The notes under the pieces: model-generated
Told to the model about the DNA's origin: nothing
Databases searched by the model: none
What the model saw: the letters and a program-made list of their open reading frames with translations, nothing else
Assembly (NCBI GenBank): GCA_024235255.1
Contig: JACKMT010000001.1
Location: 248,001 to 312,000, forward strand
Length of the DNA stretch: 64,000 bases
DNA from: Chromatiaceae bacterium
GTDB lineage: Bacteria > Pseudomonadota > Gammaproteobacteria > Chromatiales > Chromatiaceae
Direction of reading: 5' to 3'
Program-made: the position numbers and the translations under genes
Shown: positions 7,837-16,453 of the stretch, in pieces
Numbering within the stretch: the stretch's first letter is position 1
How the letters are laid out: every line of letters starts with the position of its first letter

Positions 7837-8229
7837 ATGAGACATTACGAAATCGTGTTTATGGTCCACCCGGACCAGAGCGAGCAGGTGCCCGGTATGA
7901 TCGATCGTTACCGTTCGATCATCGAAGGTGATGGGGGGAAAATCCATCGCCTGGAAGACTGGGGACGACGTCAGCTTGCTTATCCCATTCAAAAACTGCA
8001 TAAAGCCCACTATGTTCTGATGAATATCGAGTGCGGCAGTAAACCACGCGAAGAGCTGGAAAATGCTTTCCGCTTCAACGATGCGGTGCTGCGCAACCTG
8101 ATTCTTGTCAAGAAGAGGGCGGTCACTGAGCCATCCCTTCTGGTCAAGGCACCGGACGAACGCGAATCAGGCCTGAGACACGCCGACGCCGACGATGACG
8201 AGAATTCTGGCGAGGATGATGACGCCTAG
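7837..8229 (+). CDS. rpsF: 30S ribosomal protein S6
   Basis: 130 residues, starting MRHYEIVFMVHPDQS, with the S6 core ending near LILVKKRAVTEPS and an acidic tail rich in Asp and Glu (last about 15 residues). The tail resembles the glutamated C-terminus of enterobacterial S6. ATG follows AAGGAG. It heads an operon with rpsR, a DUF2232 gene and rplI; priB, present between rpsF and rpsR in enterics, is absent. S6 binds S18 on the 30S platform. Confidence 0.98.
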   Translation: MRHYEIVFMVHPDQSEQVPGMIDRYRSIIEGDGGKIHRLEDWGRRQLAYPIQKLHKAHYVLMNIECGSKPREELENAFRFNDAVLRNLILVKKRAVTEPSLLVKAPDERESGLRHADADDDENSGEDDDA

Positions 8230-8308
8230 TCATCTCAAGTTCGCGCCTCGCGTCGTATCGAAAGGCTACAGTTTCCGGCGCATACCAACACAGTTTTGAG
8301 GGAATCAT

Positions 8309-8533
8309 ATGTCACGTTTTTTTCGCCGCAGAAGATATTGCCGATTCACCGCGGAAGGTATTACCGAGATCGATTACATGGATCTCAACTTATTGAAAGC
8401 TTACATCAGCGAAACCGGCAAGATCGTTCCCAGCCGCATCACAGGAACCAAGGCCAAGTATCAGAGGCAGCTTGGTGATGCGATCAAGCGAGCCCGTTAT
8501 CTGGCGCTGCTGCCGTACACCGACGAGCATTAA
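8309..8533 (+). CDS. rpsR: 30S ribosomal protein S18
   Basis: 74 residues, the canonical S18 length, with a basic N-terminus (SRFFRRRRYCRF), then DLNLLKAYISETGKIVPSRITGT and the RNA-binding AIKRARYLALLPYTD. It partners S6 in the platform of the small subunit. It lies 79 bases downstream of rpsF and ends before the DUF2232 gene. A longer frame on the same strand beginning at 8296 is out of frame and not protein-like. Confidence 0.98.
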   Translation: MSRFFRRRRYCRFTAEGITEIDYMDLNLLKAYISETGKIVPSRITGTKAKYQRQLGDAIKRARYLALLPYTDEH

Positions 8534-8661
8534 ACTGTGTCCGGATGGCTCGAAGAGTGACCGGCGCCGGCCGACGCTGGCCGGGCGGGTAGCGGCCGGA
8601 GCAGGCAGCAGCACGTCGACCTCCCGGATACACGCAGCAAGTTGCGCACGGATTAGCTAAA

Positions 8662-9579
8662 ATGCGATTTCTGGCATCCTTGGCGATGCGCGGCAGATCC
8701 CAGGCGGTGATGGCTGCCGCAGTGTTGGCGATTCTGGCGCTGCCGCTGCCGCCGCTCAGTATTTTGAGCGCAGCTGTGGTGGCACTGGTTACGTTGCGCC
8801 GTGGCCTGCAGGAGGGCTTGCTGATCCTCGGCTTATCCGGTGTCGCCTGCAGCATGCTGGCGCTGCTGCTGTTTGGCCAGGCGCTGCCGGTGCTTGGATT
8901 CGTTCTGCTGATGTGGCTGCCGGTGTGGTTGTTGGGCGGCCTGCTGCGGCTCAACCGCTCGCTGGGCGCGACGCTCACGGCAGCGCTGCTGTTTGGCTTG
9001 CTGGTTCTGGGCGCACAGTATCTGCAGTCTCAGAGCCCGGTTGAAGCCTGGCATGAGCTGCTGGAACCCTTTATCGCGTCGCTGGTGGAAGCCCAACTGA
9101 TCGATCAGGGTGTAAGTCAGCAGCTGTTGGAGACGATGGCCGGCTGGATGCCGGGCTCGATTGCCGCGGGGTTTGTGGTGCAATCGATGGCGGCGCTTAT
9201 TACCGCCCGCTGGTGGCAGGCGGTTTTGTACAACCCGGGCGGCTTCAGGGAGGAGTTTCACCAGTTGCGGTTGCCACGGGCACTGGCTTTTGTAACGCTG
9301 CTTGTACTGCTGCTTAACTGGTTTGCACAGGGTGTTGGGTTGCCGACTTACCTGACCATGCTGCTGCTCACCGGCTGGTTGATACAGGGCCTGTCGCTGG
9401 TACACGCGGTGCGGGCCGGATTGGATGCCAGCGTCGTCTGGCTGGTCGCAATGTACGCAATGCTGCTGTTTGCGATGCCATATGTGGTCGGTGCGCTGGC
9501 AATCGCCGGATTTGCCGATTCGTGGATTGATTTTAGGGCCCGTCTGGGGAGTGTAAACAGCTCCGACAGGACGGGTTGA
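8662..9579 (+). CDS. DUF2232-type integral membrane protein
   Basis: 305 residues, highly hydrophobic, with about eight predicted membrane segments (for example AVLAILALPLPPLSILSA, VLLMWLPVWLLGGL, LALVMYAMLLF-like stretches near the C-terminus). No signal peptide or catalytic motif is visible. DUF2232 proteins of this size are commonly found between rpsR and rplI in Chromatiales and Pseudomonas relatives; their function is not established. Start is the ATG at 8662 (MRFLASLAMRG). It is in the S6/S18/L9 operon, with about 30 bases before rplI. Confidence 0.8.
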   Translation: MRFLASLAMRGRSQAVMAAAVLAILALPLPPLSILSAAVVALVTLRRGLQEGLLILGLSGVACSMLALLLFGQALPVLGFVLLMWLPVWLLGGLLRLNRSLGATLTAALLFGLLVLGAQYLQSQSPVEAWHELLEPFIASLVEAQLIDQGVSQQLLETMAGWMPGSIAAGFVVQSMAALITARWWQAVLYNPGGFREEFHQLRLPRALAFVTLLVLLLNWFAQGVGLPTYLTMLLLTGWLIQGLSLVHAVRAGLDASVVWLVAMYAMLLFAMPYVVGALAIAGFADSWIDFRARLGSVNSSDRTG

Positions 9580-9612
9580 GTCTATAAATACCTGATTCAG
9601 GGGTAAAGAGTG

Positions 9613-10062
9613 ATGGATGTCATCCTATTGGAGAAAATCGATAATCTTGGCGGTTTGGGCGACAAGGTCAGTGTCAGCGCCGGCTACGGCCGTAATTTTC
9701 TGATTCCCACCGGCAAGGCCGTTGCGGCGACGAAAAAGAATCTGGCCGAATTTGAGGCGCGCCGGGTTGAATTGGAGCAACAGGCAGCCGCAATGCTGGC
9801 TGAGGCACAGGCACGCAAGGTGAAGCTGGAAGCTCTGGGTACAGTTACCATCGCCCGCAACGCCGGCGACGAGGGGCGGTTGTTCGGTTCTGTAGGCACC
9901 GGCGATATTGCGGAAGCGGTTACTGCAGCCGGTGTCGAGCTGGCCAAACGCGAAGTGCGCCTGCCGGAAGGCCCACTCCATATTATCGGTGAGTTTGATG
10001 TCCAGCTTCACCTGCATGCGGACGTCGATGCCACGCTGAAGCTTGCCATCGTCCACGAATAA
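9613..10062 (+). CDS. rplI: 50S ribosomal protein L9
   Basis: 149 residues starting MDVILLEKIDNLGGLGDKVSV, then the GYGRNFLIPTGKAV loop and the long connecting helix, ending with a C-terminal RNA-binding domain. I chose the ATG at 9613 over the GTG directly before it because L9 begins with M followed by a VILL-type strand. It binds 23S rRNA near the L1 stalk base and helps reading-frame maintenance. It is the last gene of the rpsF operon. Confidence 0.97.
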   Translation: MDVILLEKIDNLGGLGDKVSVSAGYGRNFLIPTGKAVAATKKNLAEFEARRVELEQQAAAMLAEAQARKVKLEALGTVTIARNAGDEGRLFGSVGTGDIAEAVTAAGVELAKREVRLPEGPLHIIGEFDVQLHLHADVDATLKLAIVHE

Positions 10063-10117
10063 TGGACCCGGTCAATCCGTAAAAATTTCGGTCGGATAAA
10101 AAGTTAGCGCATTTTTC

Positions 10118-10155
10118 CCGGCTGCGGCTGAAGTAAGACCTTCATCCGCAGCCGG
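10118..10155. repeat. Long perfect hairpin after rplI
   Basis: CCGGCTGCGG at 10118-10127 pairs with CCGCAGCCGG at 10146-10155, and inner TGAAG/CTTCA bases extend the stem. There is no T-run on either side, so if it ends transcription it is not a textbook intrinsic terminator. It may protect the 3' end of the ribosomal transcript. Confidence 0.6.
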
Positions 10156-10277
10156 TCCGTTCAGGTGTTATCCACTCCCGATTCAGCTCGATTTGAAGCT
10201 TTCCTGCGGGCTATGTTTTCACGTATGCTTGGATCCATTGAATCCTGAAACCCCACAGGATCCGACACGGATTTTCG

Positions 10278-11681
10278 ATGCAAGAGCCAGTTTTTCCTTC
10301 CGATAGCCCGCCGGAGCCGGGTTACACCGACACACTGAGGATACCGCCGCATTCGATTCAGGCAGAGCAGTCGGTGCTCGGCGGTGTGATGCTGGATAAC
10401 TACTCCTGGGATCAGGTTGCCGACAAGCTGGTCGAGCAGGATTTTTATCGGCGCGAGCATCAGTTGATCTTCCGTGCGATAGCCGGCTTGCAGGAACAGA
10501 ACCAGCCGTATGATGTCATCACCCTCTCGGAAGAGCTGGAACGCCACCACAAGCTGAAAGAGGCAGGCGGACTTGCTTATCTCGGTCGTCTGGCCAAAGA
10601 TACGCCAAGTGCCGCCAATATTACCGCTTATGCCGCCATCGTCCGGGAGAACTCGGTCAAGCGCCAGTTGATCCGGGTAGGTACCGAGATCGCAGACAGC
10701 GCTTTCCATACCGAAGGGCGCAGCAGCAGCGACCTGCTGGACAACGCCGAAGCCAAAGTTTTCGCCATTGCTGAGCAGGGTGCGCGCACCAGAGGCGGAT
10801 TCGAACCGCTGAAAGCGTTGCTGACCAAGGCCGTCGATCGAATCGAAACCCTGTTCGAGAACAATGAACCCATCACCGGACTGGCCACCGGATTCACCGA
10901 TTTCGACCGGATGACCTCCGGCCTGCAGAAAGCGGATCTGATCATCGTGGCGGGACGGCCGTCCATGGGCAAGACCACGTTGGCGATGAATATGGCTGAA
11001 AACGTCGCCATCAACAGCGGCAAGCCGGTGGCCATCTTCAGCATGGAGATGCCGGGCGAGTCGCTGGCTATGCGCATGATGTCTTCCCTTGGCCGCATCG
11101 ACCAGCACCGCGTGCGCAACGGCAGTCTGGAGGATGACGAATGGCCGCGGCTCACCTCGGCAGTCAGCATTCTGGCGGAGGCCAGAATGTTCATCGACGA
11201 CAGCCCCGCGCTGAGCCCGACCGAGGTGCGCGCGCGCTCCCGCCGGCTGATCCGGGAGCAGGGTGAGCTGGGGCTGATCATTATCGACTATCTGCAGCTG
11301 ATGCAGGCGGGCGCCGCCAGCGAGAACCGCACCACCGAGATCTCCCTGATCTCGCGCTCGCTGAAGGCGCTGGCAAAGGAGCTGAATGTGCCGGTCATTG
11401 CGCTGTCGCAGCTTAACCGGAGTCTGGAGAGCCGCACCAACAAGCGTCCGATCATGTCCGATCTGCGTGAGTCGGGTGCCATCGAGCAGGATGCGGATCT
11501 GGTGGTATTCATCTACCGCGACGAGGTCTACAACGAAGATACTCCCGATAAGGGGGTCGCCGAGATTATCATCGGCAAACAGCGCAACGGCCCCATCGGC
11601 ACAACGCGCCTGACATTCCTTGGGCAGTACACCAAGTTTGAGAATTTTATCCACGATGTCTACGGCGTCGATGGCTATTGA
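10278..11681 (+). CDS. dnaB: Replicative DNA helicase DnaB
   Basis: 467 residues. The N-terminal domain begins after a short tail (PPHSIQAEQSVLGGVM); the RecA-type motor has Walker A GRPSMGKTT, FSMEMPGESLAMRM, LIIIDYLQLM as Walker B and the DLRESGAIEQDADLV motif. It unwinds DNA at the fork as a hexamer loaded by DnaC/DciA-type loaders. No intein is present. Its last codons overlap possible upstream starts of alr, and the rpsF-rplI then dnaB-alr order is classical for gammaproteobacteria. Confidence 0.98.
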   Translation: MQEPVFPSDSPPEPGYTDTLRIPPHSIQAEQSVLGGVMLDNYSWDQVADKLVEQDFYRREHQLIFRAIAGLQEQNQPYDVITLSEELERHHKLKEAGGLAYLGRLAKDTPSAANITAYAAIVRENSVKRQLIRVGTEIADSAFHTEGRSSSDLLDNAEAKVFAIAEQGARTRGGFEPLKALLTKAVDRIETLFENNEPITGLATGFTDFDRMTSGLQKADLIIVAGRPSMGKTTLAMNMAENVAINSGKPVAIFSMEMPGESLAMRMMSSLGRIDQHRVRNGSLEDDEWPRLTSAVSILAEARMFIDDSPALSPTEVRARSRRLIREQGELGLIIIDYLQLMQAGAASENRTTEISLISRSLKALAKELNVPVIALSQLNRSLESRTNKRPIMSDLRESGAIEQDADLVVFIYRDEVYNEDTPDKGVAEIIIGKQRNGPIGTTRLTFLGQYTKFENFIHDVYGVDGY

Positions 11682-11700
11682 TACGAGCTGCGGACAGCAG

Positions 11701-12783
11701 ATGCTGACACCGGCAGCACTCATCGACCTAGCCGCAGCACGGCATAATCTCAACTGCGCCAAAGCGGCTGCTCCAGCCAGCAAAGTGATCGCTGTCATCA
11801 AAGCCAATGCATACGGCCACGGAATGCTCAGAATTGCGCGTGCCCTGGAGGCGGCTGACGCCTTCGGTCTTGCCCGTATGGAGGAGGCGGTCAGATTGCG
11901 CCAGGCCGGCGTTGAGAAGCAGCTGGTGGCACTGGAAGGGTTCTTTGGCCGTGACGAGCTGGAGGCCGCGTCCCACTACCAGATCGAACCGGTGATCAGC
12001 AATCGGGAACAGTTATCGCTGTTGGAAAAGAGACGCCTGCCGCAGCAGATCGCCTGCTGGCTGAAGGTCGACACCGGTATGCACAGATTGGGTTTTGCAC
12101 CGGCTGAAGCGGCCGCAGCACATGCGCGTCTGGCAAGCTGCGCGTCGGTGCGTCCGCCGATCCGGCTGATGACCCATCTTGCCAGTGCGGACGACCTGCA
12201 GGACAGCGCCACGGCCAACCAGCTGCAGCTGTTTCTGCCGCTGATTAGCCAGCTCGGCGGTGAGATCAGTATCGCCAATTCCGCGGCGCTGTTGGGTTGG
12301 CCGCAGACCCACTACGACTGGGTCAGGCCGGGCATCATGCTGTACGGCGCCTCGCCGCTGCTTGGCGGCAGCGGCGAGCGGCACGAATTGAAACCGGTGA
12401 TGACGCTCAGCAGCCGGTTGATCGCGGTTAATCAATGCCGGCGCGGCGACAGAATCGGCTACGGTGGCAGCTGGTGCTGCCCTGAAGAGATGCCGGTGGG
12501 AGTGGTGGCGATCGGCTATGCGGACGGTTACCCGCGTCATGCACCTGCCGGTACACCGCTGCTGGTCAACGGCAGCCGGGTGCCGCTTGTCGGCAGGGTT
12601 TCGATGGATATGGTGACCGTCGACCTGCGCGGCCAGCCACAGGCAAGAGTAGGGGATCCGGTGGTGCTTTGGGGCCGGGGACTGCCGGCGGAAGAGATTG
12701 CCGAGGCCGCCGGTACCATCTCCTATGAACTCTTCTGCGGCGTGACACAACGCGTGAAGTTCAGCGAGGAAGAGCTTGGCTGA
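11701..12783 (+). CDS. alr: Alanine racemase
   Basis: 360 residues from the ATG at 11701, matching the E. coli Alr length of about 359. PLP-binding K34 lies in VIKANAYGHGM; the second catalytic base, Tyr, is in RIGYGGSW; the SMDMVTVDL and YELFCGV motifs are present. It makes D-alanine for peptidoglycan in the cytoplasm. Earlier ATGs at 11656 and 11671 overlap dnaB and would add residues that the family lacks. The stop overlaps the TTG start of radA by eight bases. Confidence 0.95.
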   Translation: MLTPAALIDLAAARHNLNCAKAAAPASKVIAVIKANAYGHGMLRIARALEAADAFGLARMEEAVRLRQAGVEKQLVALEGFFGRDELEAASHYQIEPVISNREQLSLLEKRRLPQQIACWLKVDTGMHRLGFAPAEAAAAHARLASCASVRPPIRLMTHLASADDLQDSATANQLQLFLPLISQLGGEISIANSAALLGWPQTHYDWVRPGIMLYGASPLLGGSGERHELKPVMTLSSRLIAVNQCRRGDRIGYGGSWCCPEEMPVGVVAIGYADGYPRHAPAGTPLLVNGSRVPLVGRVSMDMVTVDLRGQPQARVGDPVVLWGRGLPAEEIAEAAGTISYELFCGVTQRVKFSEEELG

Positions 12784-14152
12784 GCAGCGAAAAACAGAGA
12801 AAAGAGTCTTCATATGCAGCGACTGCGGCGCGCACTCGATGAAGTGGGCTGGGCAGTGTCCCGACTGTCAATCGTGGAACACGCTGCAGGAGTCGCTGAG
12901 CCGGCAACCGGCTGGCCGCAACCCGCGCTTTGACGGCTACGCCGGCGAGGCAAACCGCAACCAGGTTTACACGCTGGCCGATCTTCGGGGTGAGGTAACG
13001 ACTGGTGTACCTACCGGCACCGGAGAGCTCGACCGGGTACTGGGAGGCGGACTGGTGGCGGGATCGGTGGTGCTGCTCGGGGGCGATCCGGGTATCGGTA
13101 AGTCCACGCTGCTGATTCAGACGATGAGCGCACTGTCAGGCACCTGCGCGGCGCTCTACGTCAGCGGAGAGGAGTCACCGGAACAGATCGGCCTGCGCGC
13201 ACGCCGGCTGGGGCTTGTCTGCGACAACTTGCGCCTGCTGGCTGAAACCTGTGTGGAGCGGATCCTGGCACTGGCGCGCGACGAGGCGCCGGCAGTCATG
13301 GTGATCGATTCGATTCAGACAATCTATACCGAGCAGCTGCAGTCGGCGCCGGGATCGGTGGCCCAGGTGCGCGAGTCGGCCGCCCAGCTGGTGCGCTTCG
13401 CCAAACAGCGCGGCTGCTCGATCTTTCTGGTCGGCCACGTCACTAAGGAGGGCGCGCTTGCCGGCCCTCGGGTGCTGGAGCATATGGTGGATACGGTGCT
13501 CTATTTTGAAGGCGAGCCGGGCAGTCAGTTCCGCCTGATCAGGACCATCAAGAACCGATTCGGCGCAGTCAATGAGCTGGGCGTCTTCGCGATGACCGAT
13601 AGGGGGCTGCGCGAGGTGAGCAACCCATCGGCGATTTTTCTGTCGCGCCAGGACGAAGAGGTCTCCGGCAGCATCGTCATGGTTACCCGTGAGGGGACCC
13701 GGCCGCTGCTGGTCGAGGTGCAGGCGCTGGTCGACGAGAGTCCGCTGTCCAATCCGAGACGGGTCAGCCTGGGTCTGGAACAGAACCGCCTCTCGATGTT
13801 GTTGGCGGTGTTGCACCGGCACTGCGGTGTAGCGATGTTTGATCAGGATGTCTACGTGAACGTAGTCGGCGGGGTGCGCATCAACGAAACCGCTGCCGAC
13901 TTGGCGGTATTGATGGCGGTGCTCTCCAGTTACCGCAACCGCCCCGGCCCGCGCGATCTGATTGCTTTTGGTGAAGTTGGCCTGTCAGGCGAGATCAGAC
14001 CGGTACAGAACGGACTCGAAAGATTAAAGGAGGCAGCCAAACACGGCTTTCGGCGTGCGGTGGTACCACACAAAAATGCGCCGAAAAAGCCGATTGACGG
14101 ATTGCAGGTGTTGGCGGTGGAGCGCTTGCCCGATGTGCTTGATCTGCTGTGA
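12776..14152 (+). CDS. radA: DNA repair protein RadA
   Basis: 458 residues from a TTG (12776). The N-terminal zinc finger is C14-x2-C17 and C28-x2-C31; Walker A is GGDPGIGKST, then the RadA-specific KNRFGAVNELGVF motif and a Lon-like C-terminal domain (FGEVGLSGEIRPV). It is a DnaB-like branch-migration motor in recombination. The start is fixed by the short distance to the zinc finger and the overlap with alr. It converges on the PilZ gene. Confidence 0.97.
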   Translation: MAEQRKTEKRVFICSDCGAHSMKWAGQCPDCQSWNTLQESLSRQPAGRNPRFDGYAGEANRNQVYTLADLRGEVTTGVPTGTGELDRVLGGGLVAGSVVLLGGDPGIGKSTLLIQTMSALSGTCAALYVSGEESPEQIGLRARRLGLVCDNLRLLAETCVERILALARDEAPAVMVIDSIQTIYTEQLQSAPGSVAQVRESAAQLVRFAKQRGCSIFLVGHVTKEGALAGPRVLEHMVDTVLYFEGEPGSQFRLIRTIKNRFGAVNELGVFAMTDRGLREVSNPSAIFLSRQDEEVSGSIVMVTREGTRPLLVEVQALVDESPLSNPRRVSLGLEQNRLSMLLAVLHRHCGVAMFDQDVYVNVVGGVRINETAADLAVLMAVLSSYRNRPGPRDLIAFGEVGLSGEIRPVQNGLERLKEAAKHGFRRAVVPHKNAPKKPIDGLQVLAVERLPDVLDLL

Positions 14153-14180
14153 AATTGAATTTTCTGATCCGCCGTCCAAT

Positions 14181-14210
14181 GCGCCACTCCGTTGACTAAG
14201 CGCCACTCCG
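14181..14210. repeat. Short direct repeat between radA and the PilZ gene
   Basis: GCGCCACTCCG occurs at 14181-14191 and again at 14200-14210, 19 bases apart start to start, immediately after the PilZ stop codon. It looks like a small tandem duplication. Confidence 0.6.
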
Positions 14211-14211
14211 C

Positions 14212-14586
14212 TTAACCCAGGCTCTCCAACTCCCGGTCCAGCAGCGCAGCGTCCCCAAGATTGAGTTCCACCAGCCGGCGCAAGTGCCCGATACTCTCCA
14301 TGTCGATGTTTTGGCAGCGCAGGCCCAGGCTATCCGATTCCAGGTGGGCCACACTGGCTTGCATCCGAATTCGAGTCTCCTTGTCATCCAGCAGCACCGT
14401 CAGGCTGACCCCGGAACCGCATTCGATCATCCAGTCGTCGGGCCGTATCAAGAGCGCGCCGTTTAACGAGATATCAACCAGTGTGGTGATAAATTCCACC
14501 CCGTTATCGGAAATTCTGGCCGGTGAATCGAATAGTACACGCCGAAAACGCCTGCGTTCGCTGTTCTGTTCCGCTGTGCTGCTCAT
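14212..14586 (-). CDS. PilZ-domain protein (candidate c-di-GMP receptor)
   Basis: 124 residues forming a single PilZ domain. The N-terminal arginine switch is ERRRFRR; the second part of the binding motif is DISLNGALL (D/NxSxxG type). The C-terminus is a helix (LRRLVELNLGDAALLDRELESLG). Family role: binds cyclic di-GMP and passes the signal to a partner. It stands alone between radA (convergent) and the CorB-like gene (same strand, 67 bases upstream). Proximity to the flagellar and exopolysaccharide genes makes a motility/biofilm role plausible, but no partner can be named. Confidence 0.9.
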   Translation of the reverse strand: MSSTAEQNSERRRFRRVLFDSPARISDNGVEFITTLVDISLNGALLIRPDDWMIECGSGVSLTVLLDDKETRIRMQASVAHLESDSLGLRCQNIDMESIGHLRRLVELNLGDAALLDRELESLG

Positions 14587-14653
14587 GTGTAGCCTCGGTT
14601 GATAAATCCATCTATTACGTTTGCGGCAGGCACCGGTTTTTCTGCAACAAAGT

Positions 14654-15931
14654 TCAGGCTATGCCGGCAGATTTGCGCTTCTGCGGAAAAAAACGCACTA
14701 ATTTCACCGCGTTTCCGTGGGTCTGCAGGATTTCGACCTGGTAACCTTCCAACAGCAGGCTGGTACCCGGTTCGGGTATTGCCTCCAAATATTCGGTGAT
14801 CAGCCCGTTGATGGTGCGAGGGCCATCCAGCGGTAGATTCCAATGTAGCGAATGCACCAACTCCTTGACATTGGCGTTTCCGGCAATCAGATAGCTGCCA
14901 TCGTCCTGCGGTTGAATATCCGGGGCACTGTCGGAAGGGTCGGTGGTGAACTCACCGACAATCTCTTCCAACAGGTCGGACAGGGTAATCAGGCCAAGCA
15001 GATCGCCATACTCATCGACTACCACTCCCACCCTGCGCCGGTTACGCTGAAAATTTATTAGCTGTGTATTCAGTGAGGTGCCTTCCGGAATGAAATAGGG
15101 TGGATCGCAAAGATTGCGGATCTGCTGTTTGTTCAGATTGCCATGCGCCAGAGGACGCATGACATTGCGCAGATGCAGCATACCGACGATATTGTCGATA
15201 CCGCCGTCGAATACCGGCATCAGCGTGTAGGGGCTATCCTGCAACTGCCGGTTGATCGCCTCCTCGCCGTTCTCAAGATCTATCCCATCCACCTCATTTC
15301 GTGGAATCATGATCTCTTCCACCCGGATTTTTTCCAGATCCAGTATGTTGATAAGCATCTTCTGATGCTTGAGGGGAATCAGCGCGCCGGCTTCAGCCAC
15401 GACGGTGCGCAACTCCTCTTTGCTCAGCGCCTGGCCTCCGTTGCCTTCCGGCGATACGCCAAGTCCTTTAAGCAGGCCGTTGGCGAAAAAATTGACCAAC
15501 CAAACCAACGGATAGGCAAGCTTTAACAGCGGTATATAAACAAACGCTGCGGGAAAGGCGAGTCGCTCAGGATGCAAGGCAGCGAGCGTTTTTGGGGTGA
15601 CTTCGGCAAAAATCAGTATCACCAAAGTCAACAAACCGGCGGCGATCGCAATGGCTGCCTCACCGCCCAACCTCAACGCAATGATAGTTGCTATCGAAGA
15701 GGCGAGAATATTGACCAGGTTATTTCCCAGCAGTATCAATCCGATCAGCCGGTCCGGCCGCTCCAGCAACCGGGAAGCTTTCCTGGCGCCAAGATCTCCC
15801 GCCTTTGACAGATGCTTCAGACGGTAGCGGTTGAGTGTCATCAGAGCGGTTTCAGAACCCGAAAAGAGAGCGGACAACATAATGAGGAGTGCGAGGATCG
15901 CAAACAGCAGACTGGTTGAGAGATTACTCAA
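14654..15931 (-). CDS. CorB/HlyC-CorC family membrane protein (CNNM-CBS-CorC_HlyC)
   Basis: 425 residues. Residues 1 to about 180 form the CNNM/DUF21 membrane domain (LALLIMLSALFSGSETALMTLNRYRLKHL), followed by a tandem CBS pair (IMIPRNEVDGIDLENGEEAIN, VGVVVDEYGDLLGLITLSDLLEEIVGEF) and a C-terminal CorC_HlyC domain (DGSYLIAGNANVKEL). Members are implicated in Mg2+ (or Co2+) efflux and its nucleotide regulation. The haemolysin name is historical. In gammaproteobacteria this type (YfjD/CorB) often lies beside signal-recognition or cytochrome assembly genes; here it is beside the flagellar regulators. Confidence 0.9.
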   Translation of the reverse strand: MSNLSTSLLFAILALLIMLSALFSGSETALMTLNRYRLKHLSKAGDLGARKASRLLERPDRLIGLILLGNNLVNILASSIATIIALRLGGEAAIAIAAGLLTLVILIFAEVTPKTLAALHPERLAFPAAFVYIPLLKLAYPLVWLVNFFANGLLKGLGVSPEGNGGQALSKEELRTVVAEAGALIPLKHQKMLINILDLEKIRVEEIMIPRNEVDGIDLENGEEAINRQLQDSPYTLMPVFDGGIDNIVGMLHLRNVMRPLAHGNLNKQQIRNLCDPPYFIPEGTSLNTQLINFQRNRRRVGVVVDEYGDLLGLITLSDLLEEIVGEFTTDPSDSAPDIQPQDDGSYLIAGNANVKELVHSLHWNLPLDGPRTINGLITEYLEAIPEPGTSLLLEGYQVEILQTHGNAVKLVRFFPQKRKSAGIA

Positions 15932-16018
15932 AAACGGGCACCTTCCATTGCTATAAGGAACTTAGCTTTCTATGTCGGCTGCCTGACGATGTCAAGATCA
16001 GGAGCAGCGAAAGAGAGA

Positions 16019-16300
16019 ATGAACGGCAACGAGAACAGTGAATCTGGTTTCGGTTTGAGTTTTACCCGGCTTATGCCTCTGATTTGGCAACATCCAGAGA
16101 AGGATGCAGCTGTTTTTGCGGTGGAATTGGAGCAGCTGCGCAACGAGCGGCTCCTGCGACTCCTGCTTTTTTACGACGACTATCCCATCGAGCGACGGAA
16201 TCAAACAGGCGAACATGAAGGTGAAAAACTGAATTTCAGAATTTACCGGCGGGAGGCCGCCAGGTCGCGCATGGAGAAGGTGGATGATAGAGATTGCTAA
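16019..16300 (+). CDS. Possible small protein, unknown (weak call)
   Basis: An open frame of 93 codons in the 520-base gap between the CorB-like gene and fleQ. The central part (LIWQHPEKDAAVFAVELEQLRNERLLRLLLFYDDY) is helix-like and plausible as protein, whereas the final 25 residues are low-complexity and basic. A weak AGAGAGA stretch precedes the ATG. It shows no resemblance that I can name, including to FliT, which sits near fleQ in Pseudomonas. It could equally be non-coding. Confidence 0.3.
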   Translation: MNGNENSESGFGLSFTRLMPLIWQHPEKDAAVFAVELEQLRNERLLRLLLFYDDYPIERRNQTGEHEGEKLNFRIYRREAARSRMEKVDDRDC

Positions 16301-16331
16301 CCCTGGAGTCTGGCAATCGGCAATCTAAAAC

Positions 16332-16361
16332 CGTCGAATTATTTACATTCGACGTTATTTT
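16332..16361 (+). terminator. Hairpin with T-rich tail upstream of fleQ
   Basis: CGTCGAA (16332-16338) pairs with TTCGACG (16348-16354) and is followed by TTATTTT. It would isolate fleQ from upstream transcription. A perfect TATAAT follows at 16375-16380 and probably serves as the fleQ -10 element, although its -35 is poor. Confidence 0.5.
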
Positions 16362-16453
16362 GACATTAACTGGCTATAATGGTTAACATCCTATTAAAGA
16401 ATAGGTTTTTATTCGAACAATATGATCCACTGTATGAGGAACCTGTGCCAGGC

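Noticed and set aside
10161..11807. 548-codon open frame on the minus strand across dnaB
   Set aside because: Antisense shadow of a clear DnaB gene; composition is typical of the reverse frame of GC-rich coding sequence.
16360..16380. TTGACA followed by TATAAT before fleQ
   Set aside because: The two boxes are only nine bases apart, so they cannot be a normal -35/-10 pair; only the TATAAT was kept as a likely -10.
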